Source: Sinorhizobium fredii USDA 257 (GTDB lineage Bacteria > Pseudomonadota > Alphaproteobacteria > Rhizobiales > Rhizobiaceae). From it: a stretch of DNA of 64,000 nt. Location of the stretch: assembly GCF_000265205.3 (NCBI RefSeq), contig NC_018000.1, positions 6,314,001 to 6,378,000 on the forward strand, in the 5' to 3' direction. The notes below the pieces were generated by a model, which was given only the letters and a program-made list of their open reading frames with translations, made no database searches and had not been told where the DNA came from. The translations under genes and the position numbers were made by a program. Shown one piece after another: positions 8,862 through 18,296 of the stretch. Each line of letters starts with the position of its first letter. The stretch's first letter is position 1.

Positions 8862-9537
8862 ATGAAAATCCTGATGGTTCTGACTTCGCATGACCGCCTC
8901 GGGAATACGGGCAAGCCGACCGGCTTCTGGCTCGAGGAATTCGCAGCCCCCTATTACGTGTTCAAGGACGCCGGAGCAGAGGTGACGCTCGCCTCGCCAA
9001 AGGGTGGCCAGCCGCCAATCGACCCCAAGAGCGACGAACCGGGCAACCAGACCGAGGCGATGGAGCGCTTCAAGAAAGACCCCCGCCGCTCAGGAGGTAC
9101 TGGCCAACACGCTACGGCTTGCCGAGGTCAAGATGGACGGCCTCGACGCGATCTTCTATCCGGGTGGTCACGGCCCCATGTGGGACCTCGCCGACGACGA
9201 GAACTCGATCGTCCTGATCGAAGATTTCTACAACGCCGGCAAGCCGGTCGCGGCCGTCTGCCACGGCCCGGCCGTCCTGCACCGGGTAACCTATCAGGGA
9301 GAGCCCATCATCAAGGGAAAGCGCGTCACCGGCTTCACCAATTCCGAAGAGGAAGCGGTAGAGCTGACTGAGGTCGTGCCGTTCCTCGTCGAGGACGAGT
9401 TGAAGCGTCTGGGCGGCCGCTTTGAAAAGGCCGCCGATTGGGCGGATTTCACGGTCGTCGACGGCCGGCTGATCACCGGACAGAACCCATCTTCGTCGAC
9501 GTCGGCGGCCAAGGAGCTGCTCAAGCTTCTGCAGTAG
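8862..9537 (+). pseudogene. DJ-1/PfpI (type 1 glutamine amidotransferase-like) gene, frameshifted
   Basis: The N-terminal part MKILMVLTSHDRLGNTGKPT runs from 8862 in one frame to MERFKKD near 9080. The rest of the domain continues one frame over, from AAQEVLANTLRLAEVKMDGL to the stop at 9537. The nucleophile-elbow Cys (AAVCHGPAVL) and the GGHGPMWDL and GFTNSEEEAVELTEVVPFL motifs are all in the second frame. Together they form one normal Hsp31-like family member of about 225 residues. The break is a run of five C at 9080-9084; four would restore the frame. Members act as glyoxalases, deglycases or chaperones in carbonyl stress. A good ribosome-binding site (GGAG) precedes the start. Sequencing error or true pseudogene cannot be told apart here. 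Confidence 0.85.
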
Positions 9538-9729
9538 TTCCCGGTGGTGCGGCCTGGCTCGGCGGCGCCAATTCGTACAGGCAGCAGGAGGTTTCAAAGC
9601 GCCTCCTGCACTTTGATACAGATCCGCTTGGGCGAGAACACAAGCCGGATACTTCGCTCTGGTTCCATGCAGCACGACTGAAGCGCGACCGACGCCAAAA
9701 ATGCGTCGGTCCACTGCAGAGGGACGACG

Positions 9730-11490
9730 ATGATCCTTTTCACGATAGCTTATCTTGCAGGTGTGCTGACAATAGTCAGTCCCTGCATCCTTCCCGTCTT
9801 GCCTTTCGTGTTTTCTCGAGCCGGTCAGCCATTCGCCAGGAGCATTCTTCCGATGCTCATCGGCAAGGTCGTGACATTCGCGGGCGTGGCGACGCTTGCC
9901 TCGGTCGGCGGCGACTGGGCGATGCAGGCGAATGAGGCAGGCCGATATGCGGCGATCGCCGTGCTCGCGGTGTTTGGCGTGATACTGCTCTCGCCGCGGG
10001 CCGCAGCTGTTGTTACCCGCCCGGCAGTCGCGCTTGGCGCTCGCCTCTCACAAAGGGCGACCGGGCAGAAAGCGAGTATCGGAGCCTCCCTTCTCCTTGG
10101 TGTCGCAACCGGGCTTCTTTGGGCGCCCTGCGCCGGTCCGGTTCTCGGGCTGGTCCTGACCGGCGCCGCCCTTCATGGCGCCAATATGGGGACGACGCTT
10201 CTGCTGACGGCCTATGCCGCGGGTGCGGCCACCTCGCTGGCGCTGGCGGTGCTCGCCGGCAGAAGGGTGTTCGCCGCCATGAAGCGATCGCTCGGTCTCG
10301 GCGAGCGTTTCCGGCAGGGCCTCGGCATTGCAGTGCTCGCGGGTGTAATTGCAATCGCACTCGACCTCGATACGGGGGTGCTGGCGCGCCTCTCTTTTGC
10401 GGGCACCACGAGTATCGAGCAGTCGCTCCTCGATCGGCTGCGCGGCAAGCCCTCGGAAGCGGCGGCGAACCATCCTGCCGCACCGGCCGTCAACGGTCAG
10501 CAGCGGGCATATCGAAGCAATTTGCCGGTGGAGGGCACCTTCCCGTCGCTGGACGGCGCGGTCGAGTGGCTGAATTCCGAGCCGCTCAGCGTCGAGCAGC
10601 TGCGCGGCAAGGTCGTGCTCGTCGACTTCTGGACCTATTCCTGCATCAATTGTATTCGGACGATCCCCTATGTTCGCGCCTGGGCGGAGAAGTACCGGGA
10701 TCAGGGCCTGGTGGTGATCGGCGTGCATGCACCCGAATTTGCCTTTGAACGGCGTTTCGACAACGTCAAGCGGGCAGTCCGAGATTTTGAGATCGGCTAT
10801 CCCGTCGCGATCGACAACGAGTTCGCGATCTGGCGCGCCTTCGGCAACAGCTACTGGCCCGCGCACTATTTCATCGATGCCGCAGGTCGGATCAGGCACC
10901 ATCACTTCGGCGAGGGTGATTACGAGCAGTCGGAGCGCGTTATCCAGGAACTGCTGGCGGAAGCGGCAGGCAGCCGCGGGGGTAACGGCGCTCCTGTGAG
11001 GCCGGCCGCGAAAGGCGCCGAAGTTGCGCCCGATATCGCCAACCTCCAGTCCGGCGAGGATTATCTCGGCTACATGCGAGCCGGAAATTTCGCGTCGCCG
11101 GAAGGCGTCGCGGCCGATGAGGCGCGCGACTATACCGCCGGAAAGCCGGGTCTCAATCAATGGCGCCTCGCCGGTAACTGGACGGTCGGAGCCGAACAGG
11201 CGACGCTCAATCGATCGGGAGGAGCGGTTACCTACAGGTTCAGCGCGCGCGACCTGCACCTCGTCCTCGGACCAGGGGCGAGCGGCAGGAAAGTTCGCTT
11301 CCAAGTGCTGGTCGACGGCGTTGCACCGGGTCCGGATCATGGTTCGGACATTGACCCCGACGGCAACGGAACGGTGACGGACACGCGCCTCTACCAGCTC
11401 GTGCGCCAGTCGGGAGAAGTGCGGGAGCGGACGTTCGAGATTCGCTTCCTCGATCCCGGCGTCGAAGCCTTTGCTTTCACTTTCGGATGA
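9730..11490 (+). CDS. DipZ-like CcdA-thioredoxin fusion membrane protein
   Basis: The 586-residue protein joins three parts. Residues 1-215 are a CcdA/DsbD-type membrane domain with the paired redox Cys in VSPCILPVLPF (C19) and LLWAPCAGPVLG (C134). Residues 260-415 are a periplasmic thioredoxin-like domain with the C305-x2-C308 pair in WTYSCINCIR. Residues 430-586 are a beta-rich C-terminal domain typical of DipZ proteins, possibly carbohydrate-binding-like. Such proteins carry electrons from cytoplasmic thioredoxin to the periplasm. No dedicated partner is encoded next to it except a small secreted protein. Together with msrAB and OsmC nearby it suggests a thiol-repair locus. Confidence 0.93.
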   Translation: MILFTIAYLAGVLTIVSPCILPVLPFVFSRAGQPFARSILPMLIGKVVTFAGVATLASVGGDWAMQANEAGRYAAIAVLAVFGVILLSPRAAAVVTRPAVALGARLSQRATGQKASIGASLLLGVATGLLWAPCAGPVLGLVLTGAALHGANMGTTLLLTAYAAGAATSLALAVLAGRRVFAAMKRSLGLGERFRQGLGIAVLAGVIAIALDLDTGVLARLSFAGTTSIEQSLLDRLRGKPSEAAANHPAAPAVNGQQRAYRSNLPVEGTFPSLDGAVEWLNSEPLSVEQLRGKVVLVDFWTYSCINCIRTIPYVRAWAEKYRDQGLVVIGVHAPEFAFERRFDNVKRAVRDFEIGYPVAIDNEFAIWRAFGNSYWPAHYFIDAAGRIRHHHFGEGDYEQSERVIQELLAEAAGSRGGNGAPVRPAAKGAEVAPDIANLQSGEDYLGYMRAGNFASPEGVAADEARDYTAGKPGLNQWRLAGNWTVGAEQATLNRSGGAVTYRFSARDLHLVLGPGASGRKVRFQVLVDGVAPGPDHGSDIDPDGNGTVTDTRLYQLVRQSGEVRERTFEIRFLDPGVEAFAFTFG

Positions 11491-11522
11491 TCGTCACTCC
11501 ATAAGCAAACAGGAGAGTTCAA

Positions 11523-11747
11523 ATGCGGATTTTTGCGATGGCTATCGCCATCATGGCGCTCGCGGTCGCGCCGTGCGCTTGGGACACTGATCCCCGGGAG
11601 CCGTCGGCAATTGGGGCGCTCATCGGCGGACCAATGGCTTCGCCCGATGAAGGTCCGGCGCAGGCGACGACGAGACCGGACACGCCGATGCGGGAGATGG
11701 CGTGCTCAAATGAGTACTCGCCGACATCAGCGAAGCGGATGTCCTAA
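11523..11747 (+). CDS. Small putative secreted protein
   Basis: A 74-residue frame starts with MRIFAMAIAIMALAVAPCAW, a plausible signal peptide, and has a good ribosome-binding site (AGGAG, 11511-11515) 7 bases ahead. It follows dipZ by 32 bases and could be co-transcribed. The mature part is short, polar and of unknown family. It contains one Cys in the signal region and one near residue 60. It could also be the remnant of a longer gene. No function is proposed. Confidence 0.45.
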   Translation: MRIFAMAIAIMALAVAPCAWDTDPREPSAIGALIGGPMASPDEGPAQATTRPDTPMREMACSNEYSPTSAKRMS

Positions 11748-11824
11748 ATCGACGGATATACGACATTTGAGACATGGTTCTTTCGTCTTACTATCAAGGC
11801 TCCAAACTCAAACCAACGGAGCCC

Positions 11825-12631
11825 ATGATGACCCAGCACTCGAATGGTACCGCGCTGATTACCGGCGCTTCCTCCGGCATCGGGGCGATCTATGCCGATC
11901 GTCTGGCGCGCAGGGGATACGATCTGGTCCTGGTCGCCCGCAACCAGTCCCGCCTCAATGAACTGGCCGAGCGCTTGACCGACGAGACCGGCCGCGCCAT
12001 CGAGGTCGTCGCGGCGGACCTCGGCGACAAGCCCGATCTCGGTCGAGTCGAGCAGATACTGAAGACCGACGCCAGCATCACCCTGCTGGTCAACAATGCC
12101 GGCATCGGTGCAACGGGACCGCTGCTCGCGTCCGATGTTGACAAGATGGAGCAGATGATCGCTCTGAACGTCAACGCTCTGACCCGGTTGACCTACGCGG
12201 CGGTCCCCGGCTTCGTGGCGCGCGATAGCGGTGCGATCGTCAACATCGCTTCGATCGTCGGTATCGCGCCGGAGGTACTGAACGGCGTCTACGGCGGCAG
12301 CAAGGCTTTCGTGCTCGCCTTTACGCTGTCGCTCCAGAAAGAACTCGCCGACAAGAATATCCGCATTCAAGCAGTGCTCCCGGGCGCCACGGCCACCGAC
12401 TTCTGGAGCGTTGCGGGGACTCCTCTGGAGCATGTGCCGAGTGACATCGTCATGCCCGCCGAGGACATGGTGGACGCCGCGCTCGCCGGCTTCGAGCTCG
12501 GCGAACGGATCACCATTCCGTCGCTGCCGGATGCTGCCGATTGGGAGGCCTATGAAGCGGCGCGGCAGAAGCTCATGCCGAACCTATCCCTCAGGGTGCC
12601 GGCGGCTCGCTACCGCGCCGCGGTGGGCTAA
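11825..12631 (+). CDS. Short-chain dehydrogenase/reductase (SDR)
   Basis: This 268-residue SDR has the NADP(H)-binding TGASSGIG loop near residue 14, NNAGIG near 90, the catalytic Ser in NIASIVG and the Tyr-Lys pair in YGGSK. These match classical SDR oxidoreductases acting on alcohols or carbonyls; the substrate is unknown. Two adjacent ATGs (11825, 11828) could each be the start; the longer upstream reading to 11774 lacks a ribosome-binding site. It lies in a run of stress-related genes and could reduce reactive carbonyls, but this is only inferred from context. Confidence 0.92.
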   Translation: MMTQHSNGTALITGASSGIGAIYADRLARRGYDLVLVARNQSRLNELAERLTDETGRAIEVVAADLGDKPDLGRVEQILKTDASITLLVNNAGIGATGPLLASDVDKMEQMIALNVNALTRLTYAAVPGFVARDSGAIVNIASIVGIAPEVLNGVYGGSKAFVLAFTLSLQKELADKNIRIQAVLPGATATDFWSVAGTPLEHVPSDIVMPAEDMVDAALAGFELGERITIPSLPDAADWEAYEAARQKLMPNLSLRVPAARYRAAVG

Positions 12632-12789
12632 GGCGCGAACGATCTTCCAAACCGCATCGACTCATACCGGCAATAACTCAACCGCCGAGGAGGGTTAGGC
12701 CGTCCGCCGCCACTGCCCCGCCCGGTCGGGATTTCTCAGAGAGAAGCGCCTTGAGAGAACGCAGTCGCCCAACCTGCATAAGAACGAAG

Positions 12790-12821
12790 ACATGAAGCGT
12801 GTCTCGTGACGCGCTTCATGT
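12790..12821. promoter_or_regulatory. Near-perfect 32-base dyad upstream of the AraC-type gene
   Basis: The arms ACATGAAGCG (12790-12799) and CGCTTCATGT (12812-12821) are perfectly complementary. They are extended inwards by GTC/GAC around a TCGT centre, with one mismatched pair. The dyad lies 83 bases before the AraC-type regulator and 158 bases after the SDR stop. No T-run follows, so an operator is at least as likely as a terminator. Confidence 0.5.
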
Positions 12822-12903
12822 GCCGGATCGGGGAAGTCCGCGTAGCGGTTTCTCTCAAGCGGGAATATCGTACCCGCGGAAAATTTCAGTGAGGAAGGTG
12901 CCC

Positions 12904-13848
12904 ATGCATAGGATCGGCTTTGTCGTCTTTCCAAGATTCCAGCTCATGGGTTTTGCGGCGGTTACCGCCTTCGAGATGGCGAACTCCGCGCTTGGGGAAC
13001 CCGCTTACGAGATCGAGCTGCTTTCAGAGACGGGCGGCGAGGTCAAGTCGTCCGCCGGCTTCGGCGTGCTCACGAAGGCCTTCGACGAGACACCCTATGA
13101 TACTGTGATGTTCGGCGCCGGCGCGACAATCGAGCCGATGACGCCTGGGCTGATCGCCTTTTCGCGTCGGGCGCTTGAAACGTCGCGCCGGGTGGCAGCG
13201 CCCTGCACCGGCGCCTTCGTTCTTGCGGAGGCCGGCCTGCTGGATGGGCGCCGTGCGACCACGCACTGGGCCTTCGCGCGCCGGCTGCAGGAGCGATTCC
13301 CGGCCGTGAAGGTCGAGGACGATCGCATTTTCATCGTCGACGGAAGCGTGTGGACGTCTGCCGGGATGACCGCGACCATCGATCTTGCGCTTGCGATGAT
13401 CGAGAAGGACCACGGGCAGGACGTTGCGCGCTCAGTCGCCCGCAAGCTCGTCGTCTATCACCGGCGCGCCGGCGGCCAGTCGCAGTTCTCGGCCTTGCTC
13501 GAGCTCGAGCCGAAGTCCGACCGGATCCAGAAATCTATCGACTACGCCAAGGCGAATCTCGACGGCGTGTTGTCGGTGGAAGAACTGGCGGAAGCGGCAG
13601 GGCTGAGCCCGCGCCAGTTCAGCCGGGCGTTCCGGGCTGAAACAGGACAGTCGCCCGCCAAAGCCGTGGAGAATCTCCGCGTGGAGGCGGCCCGGCTGAT
13701 GATGGAGCAGGGCCGGCACTCCATGGACGTCATCGCAGTGGAGACGGGTTTCGCCGATCCCGATCGCATGCGCCGTGCCTTTCTTCGCACGCTCGGCCAG
13801 CCGCCGCAGACGATCCGGCGGAATGCGCGCGAGAGTGCGTCCGCATAG
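12904..13848 (+). CDS. GATase1-like/AraC family transcriptional regulator
   Basis: The 314-residue protein joins an N-terminal DJ-1/PfpI-like ligand domain (about 1-185, with APCTGAFVLAEAGLLDGR carrying the elbow Cys) to two C-terminal AraC helix-turn-helix motifs (about 215-310, SVEELAEAAGLSPRQFSRAF and MDVIAVETGFADPDRMRRAF). This is the FtrA-like architecture. The ATG at 12904 follows GAGGAAGG; the longer reading from 12799 would run through the dyad at 12790-12821. It probably controls the flanking SDR or the exported hydrolase 144 bases downstream. The effector is unknown. Confidence 0.93.
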   Translation: MHRIGFVVFPRFQLMGFAAVTAFEMANSALGEPAYEIELLSETGGEVKSSAGFGVLTKAFDETPYDTVMFGAGATIEPMTPGLIAFSRRALETSRRVAAPCTGAFVLAEAGLLDGRRATTHWAFARRLQERFPAVKVEDDRIFIVDGSVWTSAGMTATIDLALAMIEKDHGQDVARSVARKLVVYHRRAGGQSQFSALLELEPKSDRIQKSIDYAKANLDGVLSVEELAEAAGLSPRQFSRAFRAETGQSPAKAVENLRVEAARLMMEQGRHSMDVIAVETGFADPDRMRRAFLRTLGQPPQTIRRNARESASA

Positions 13849-13991
13849 TGCAGCCGAGAGTAAATTGTAGCCCACTGTATCTAGGCGCAGGTGCACTACA
13901 CGAGCTTTCAATCGCGGTTTTGCGAAGTCACAACGCAGATACACTAACGTCGCATTCCACGACTGTAGCTCACACAGTCCGGAGAAAATCG

Positions 13992-15035
13992 ATGACAGGG
14001 GAAATCAATCTACCGCGCCGGCGGTTCATCGGAGCCGCGGCGTTGACGCTGGCCGCCGCGCAATTGGGCGTAACGGGCGTCGCCGCAAAATCAGCCGCTC
14101 AAGCCGGCATTCCGGCGATCACGCCGGACACGAACACATCTTTCGCGTCGCTCAAGCAAATCGAGGCGGGGGTCCTCAATATAGGCTATGCTGAACTCGG
14201 CGCGAGCGACGCGCCCGCGGTCATTCTTCTGCATGGCTGGCCATACGACATCCACACCTATGTCGATGTGGCGCCCTTGCTGGCGGAAGCTGGCTATCGG
14301 GTGATCGTTCCCTATCTGCGCGGTTATGGTACGACCCGCTTTCTCTCCGCCGAAACGCCGCGCAACGGCCAGCAGGCGGCGATCGCTGCCGACATCATCG
14401 CCTTGATGGATGCGCTCGGGATCGAAAAGGCGGTTATCGCCGGCTGCGATTGGGGCGCGCGAACCGCCAACATCATCGCTGCCCTCTGGCCGGATCGGTG
14501 CAAGGCCCTGGTATCCGTGAGCGGCTACCTGATCGGCAGCCGTGAGGCCAACAAGATGCCGCTGCCGCCCGGCGCCGAGCATGCTTGGTGGTACCAGTTC
14601 TACTTCGCAACGGAACGGGGGCGTGCCGGCTACGAGCGAAACCGAAAGGAATTCGCGAGACTCATCTGGCAGCTGGCATCGCCGAAATGGAATTTCGACG
14701 ATGCCACCTTCAGCCGCAGCGCGGCGGCCTTCGAGAACCCGGATCATGTCGACATCACCATCCACAATTACCGCTGGCGGATCAGCCTGGCAGACGGCGA
14801 GCGGAAATACGACGATCTGGAAGAAAGACTCGCCAAATTCCCGATGATCGGCGTGCCGACGATCACGCTGGAGGGCGATGCGAACGGTGCCCCGCATCCG
14901 GACCCCGCGACCTATGCCAAGAAATTCTCCGGCAAGTATGAGCATCGGCTGATCACGGGCGGCATTGGCCACAACCTGCCGCAGGAAGCGCCTCAGGCCT
15001 TCGCCAAGGCCGTCGTCGACGTCGATCGTTTCTGA
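13992..15035 (+). CDS. Tat-exported alpha/beta hydrolase (epoxide hydrolase-like)
   Basis: This 347-residue protein starts with a twin-arginine signal (LPRRRFIGAAALTLAAAQLG). The hydrolase fold shows the oxyanion motif LLHGWP near 80, a nucleophile elbow AGCDWGART with Asp (D153), and a C-terminal GGIGHNLPQEAP bearing the catalytic His. An Asp nucleophile points to epoxide hydrolase or haloalkane dehalogenase chemistry rather than an esterase. GGAG lies 8 bases ahead of the ATG. A second Tat-exported epoxide hydrolase gene, broken, lies at 18297-19613. The AraC-type regulator upstream is a likely controller. Confidence 0.9.
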   Translation: MTGEINLPRRRFIGAAALTLAAAQLGVTGVAAKSAAQAGIPAITPDTNTSFASLKQIEAGVLNIGYAELGASDAPAVILLHGWPYDIHTYVDVAPLLAEAGYRVIVPYLRGYGTTRFLSAETPRNGQQAAIAADIIALMDALGIEKAVIAGCDWGARTANIIAALWPDRCKALVSVSGYLIGSREANKMPLPPGAEHAWWYQFYFATERGRAGYERNRKEFARLIWQLASPKWNFDDATFSRSAAAFENPDHVDITIHNYRWRISLADGERKYDDLEERLAKFPMIGVPTITLEGDANGAPHPDPATYAKKFSGKYEHRLITGGIGHNLPQEAPQAFAKAVVDVDRF

Positions 15036-15098
15036 CCACTTTTGCCGCCGCAGCACGGTCGCGTCCTTTCAGGCGCACCAGGATCGCTGTAGATTGCT

Positions 15099-15136
15099 AA
15101 AGCGGGTCCGCGTTCACCAAATGCGCGACGCGCTTT
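15099..15136. repeat. Palindromic intergenic hairpin
   Basis: The arms 15099-15108 and 15127-15136 pair over ten positions with one mismatch (AAAGCGGGTC against GACGCGCTTT). Inner CGCG blocks extend the stem. No T-run follows. It lies 63 bases after the hydrolase stop, inside a 376-base gap (15036-15411) before the glyoxalase-fold gene that otherwise shows no gene. It may be a dispersed rhizobial palindrome or a processing signal. Confidence 0.4.
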
Positions 15137-15411
15137 GGATTGCTTCATGCAGGTGGTCTTCGAACCGCCGCGCCGTTTCAGGCGACTTGCATTGATTGCG
15201 CCGTGCTTTCACGCGCGGCTTCTGACTGCGCCTTCGTATCGCTGTGTGTCCGTTCCGCAATCCGCCAGCATTTGGTTACTTTTTCGCCCGGTCACGAAAC
15301 ATTCCATACACGTGCGGAGCAGCATGTGCGCCTCGACAGTCGGACAAGGCAAGCCAGCGTCCGCGTCATCAACTCGAGCGCCCGGCCCCTTCCAAACTCA
15401 AGGAGAAAACC

Positions 15412-16047
15412 ATGACAACTGCAAGCAGCGCCGAGAAAGCGCCAAAGGTCGACTTCAAGCTCGAAGTCGTCGTCATCCCGGTTTCGGACGTCGACCGTGC
15501 GAAGAATTTTTACGCGAGCCTCGGCTGGCGGCTCGACGCCGACTTCGTCGTTGGCGACTCGTTCCGGGGCATCCAGTTCACGCCTCCAGGCTCGCCGTCT
15601 TCGATCCACTTCGGCAAGGGGATCACCTCTGCCGCGCCGGGGTCGGCAAGCGGCCTCTATCTCGTCGTGTCAGACATCGAGGCGGCGCGCGTCGACCTCA
15701 TCGGGCGCGGCGTCGAGGTGAGCGAGATCTTCCACCGCACCGGTCCGGGACAGCCTCCGGCCAGCGGTCGGGATTCCGAACGGCGCAGCTACTTCTCCTA
15801 CGCCACGTTCAGCGATCCGGACGGCAACACCTGGCTGCTGCAGGAGGTCACAACGCGGTTTCCCGGGCGCGTCGACGCGGGCGCCACGACATTCCCGTCG
15901 GTCGCCGATCTCGCGAGCGCGTTCCGCCGCGCCGAGGCCGCGCACGGCGAATACGAGAAGCAGCTCGGCTACCGGGATGAGGACTGGCCCATCTGGTACG
16001 CCGAGTACATGATCCGGGAGCAGTCCGGCGAGCCCATGCCGTCATGA
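15412..16047 (+). CDS. VOC superfamily (glyoxalase/dioxygenase fold) protein
   Basis: The 211-residue protein has a vicinal-oxygen-chelate domain at about 15-148: KLEVVVIPVSDVDRAKNFYA, then GLYLVVSDIEAARVDL and FSDPDGNTWLLQEV. Family members bind a metal and act as glyoxalases, fosfomycin-type transferases or extradiol enzymes. The C-terminal 60 residues form a helical tail with a WPIWYAEYM segment, seen in some Actinobacterial and rhizobial homologues. AAGGAG precedes the ATG. The earlier in-frame reading from 15244 lacks a ribosome-binding site. Role in reactive aldehyde removal is inferred from neighbours only. Confidence 0.9.
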   Translation: MTTASSAEKAPKVDFKLEVVVIPVSDVDRAKNFYASLGWRLDADFVVGDSFRGIQFTPPGSPSSIHFGKGITSAAPGSASGLYLVVSDIEAARVDLIGRGVEVSEIFHRTGPGQPPASGRDSERRSYFSYATFSDPDGNTWLLQEVTTRFPGRVDAGATTFPSVADLASAFRRAEAAHGEYEKQLGYRDEDWPIWYAEYMIREQSGEPMPS

Positions 16048-16076
16048 GCGGTTCTCGTCAGGATTGAGCTGAGAAA

Positions 16077-16096
16077 GGGGCGGCGTCGGCCGCCCC
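16077..16096 (+). terminator. GC-rich hairpin between convergent genes
   Basis: GGGGCGGC (16077-16084) and GCCGCCCC (16089-16096) pair perfectly around a GTCG loop. It lies 30 bases after the VOC gene stop and 39 bases from the end of the convergent kinase gene. The T-rich tail is weak, so termination efficiency is uncertain. Confidence 0.45.
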
Positions 16097-16135
16097 GAGT
16101 TCTGGGGAGAGATACGTGCCGAGCGCGGAACTTTC

Positions 16136-17463
16136 TCATGGTCCTCGTATGGCGATTTCCGCCGCAAGGCCGCCACCGTCGCGGTTGCGCAAGGTCAAGG
16201 AGGCGCCGATGACGGTTGCGAGTTGGTGGGCAATGGCGAGCCCGAGGCCGGTTCCGCCGGTATCGCGGTTGCGGGATTGCTCCAGGCGGAAGAAGGGCTG
16301 CAGGACCGATTCCAACTGGCCTTCCGGAATGCCGGGGCCACGATCGAGCACTCTTATGTACACCGTACCGTCGTCGCGCTCCTGAGCCTCGATTTCCGCG
16401 CTGCCCGCGAATTTGAGTGCATTGTCGATCAGGTTGGTGAGAATTCGTCTCAAAGCGTGCGGCCGAGTGACGACTGCGCCGTGGCTCAACTCGCCGACGG
16501 TGACCGCCTTGCCGGTATCCTGATAATCATAGGCCAGGCTCTCGATGAACGAGGCGAGATCGATGCGGGAGGCCTTTTCGTTTTTGCCGTGGGCGCTGCG
16601 TGCATAGGCGACGCCTTCCTTGACGAGACGTTCGACCTCGTCGAGGTCCTGAATGAGCTTGTTCCTGTCGGCGGAATCCTTGGCCATTTCCGCGCGGAGT
16701 TTCATGCGCGTAATCGGTGTTTGCAGATCATGTGAGATCGCCGCGAGGATCTGCACGCGCTCCTCGAGATACTGCGTGATGCGATCGCGCATCGCGTTGA
16801 AGGCCGTTGCCGCATAAGCGACTTCACTCGGTCCGGTTTCGCTCAGCCGCGGCGTGCTGCTGTTCGGATCAAGCGTGTCGGCGGCTCTCGCCAGATTGGC
16901 GAGGGGCCGGATGGCCTGGCGCATGGCGAACCAGCTGCACAAAACCAGAAGAGTAAGCTGCGCGATGAGCACGTAAGGCAGCCAGTCAGCCACCGGCATG
17001 ACGCCCCTTGGCGTGACGTCTATCGTCAGCGGCTCGCCGTCGCTCAAGCGAAGATGCGCCTGAAGATGGCGGGAACCGCCGGGAATGGATTCAACCTCGA
17101 TCGGGTATCTTGCGCCAATTGAAGCCTGTATCTTGGAGGCGACCTCGGCGTCGTCCGGTTCAAGCACGGGATTGCCGCGAACGCCCCGCCCCAGAACGAA
17201 CCTATAGGACCCTCGTTCAAGCTGATCGAGCCAGACGGGCCGTTCGGCCGCGGGCAGCCGGTCGAGGATGGCGATTGACGTCGCGACATCGTTTTCCAGC
17301 GTATTGAACATCACCGATCTCGCGGCAATGTAGCGTTCGGAAAACAGCACCGCAAAAGACATGGCATGGGCGATGGTCAAACCGGCAAGAAGAATAACGA
17401 ATAGCCGCGCCCGCAGCGTGCGCGGCCACAGGCGAATTCCGTTAAGAACGGCAAGGCTTGCCA

Positions 17464-17464
<1 letters not shown>
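16136..17464 (-). CDS. Two-component sensor histidine kinase (EnvZ-like)
   Basis: This 442-residue inner-membrane kinase has a TM segment near 20-42, a periplasmic sensor of about 120 residues, a second TM near 160-182, a HAMP linker, a dimerisation box with the phospho-acceptor His at about 245 (AISHDLQTPITRMKLR) and an ATPase domain (NLIDNALKFAG, RGPGIPEG, GGTGLGLAIAH). The ATG at 17464 shares its A with the TGA of the regulator gene upstream, so the pair is translationally coupled. The periplasmic part has no recognised ligand. Nearby genes suggest envelope or oxidant stress as the signal, an inference. Confidence 0.95.
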
Positions 17465-18201
<737 letters not shown>

Positions 18202-18296
18202 GGTGCGATCTCCGCCGCTCGACTGACATTTCTTATCAAAATGAGAACGCTCTGGTAGCAGTCTTCACCAGTTGTGCGCCTGCGCCGAAGCGAAAG

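Noticed and set aside
8381..8914. 177-residue minus-strand frame upstream of msrB
   Set aside because: It overlaps the DJ-1 gene start, has no good start signal and encodes an Arg-rich, low-complexity product.
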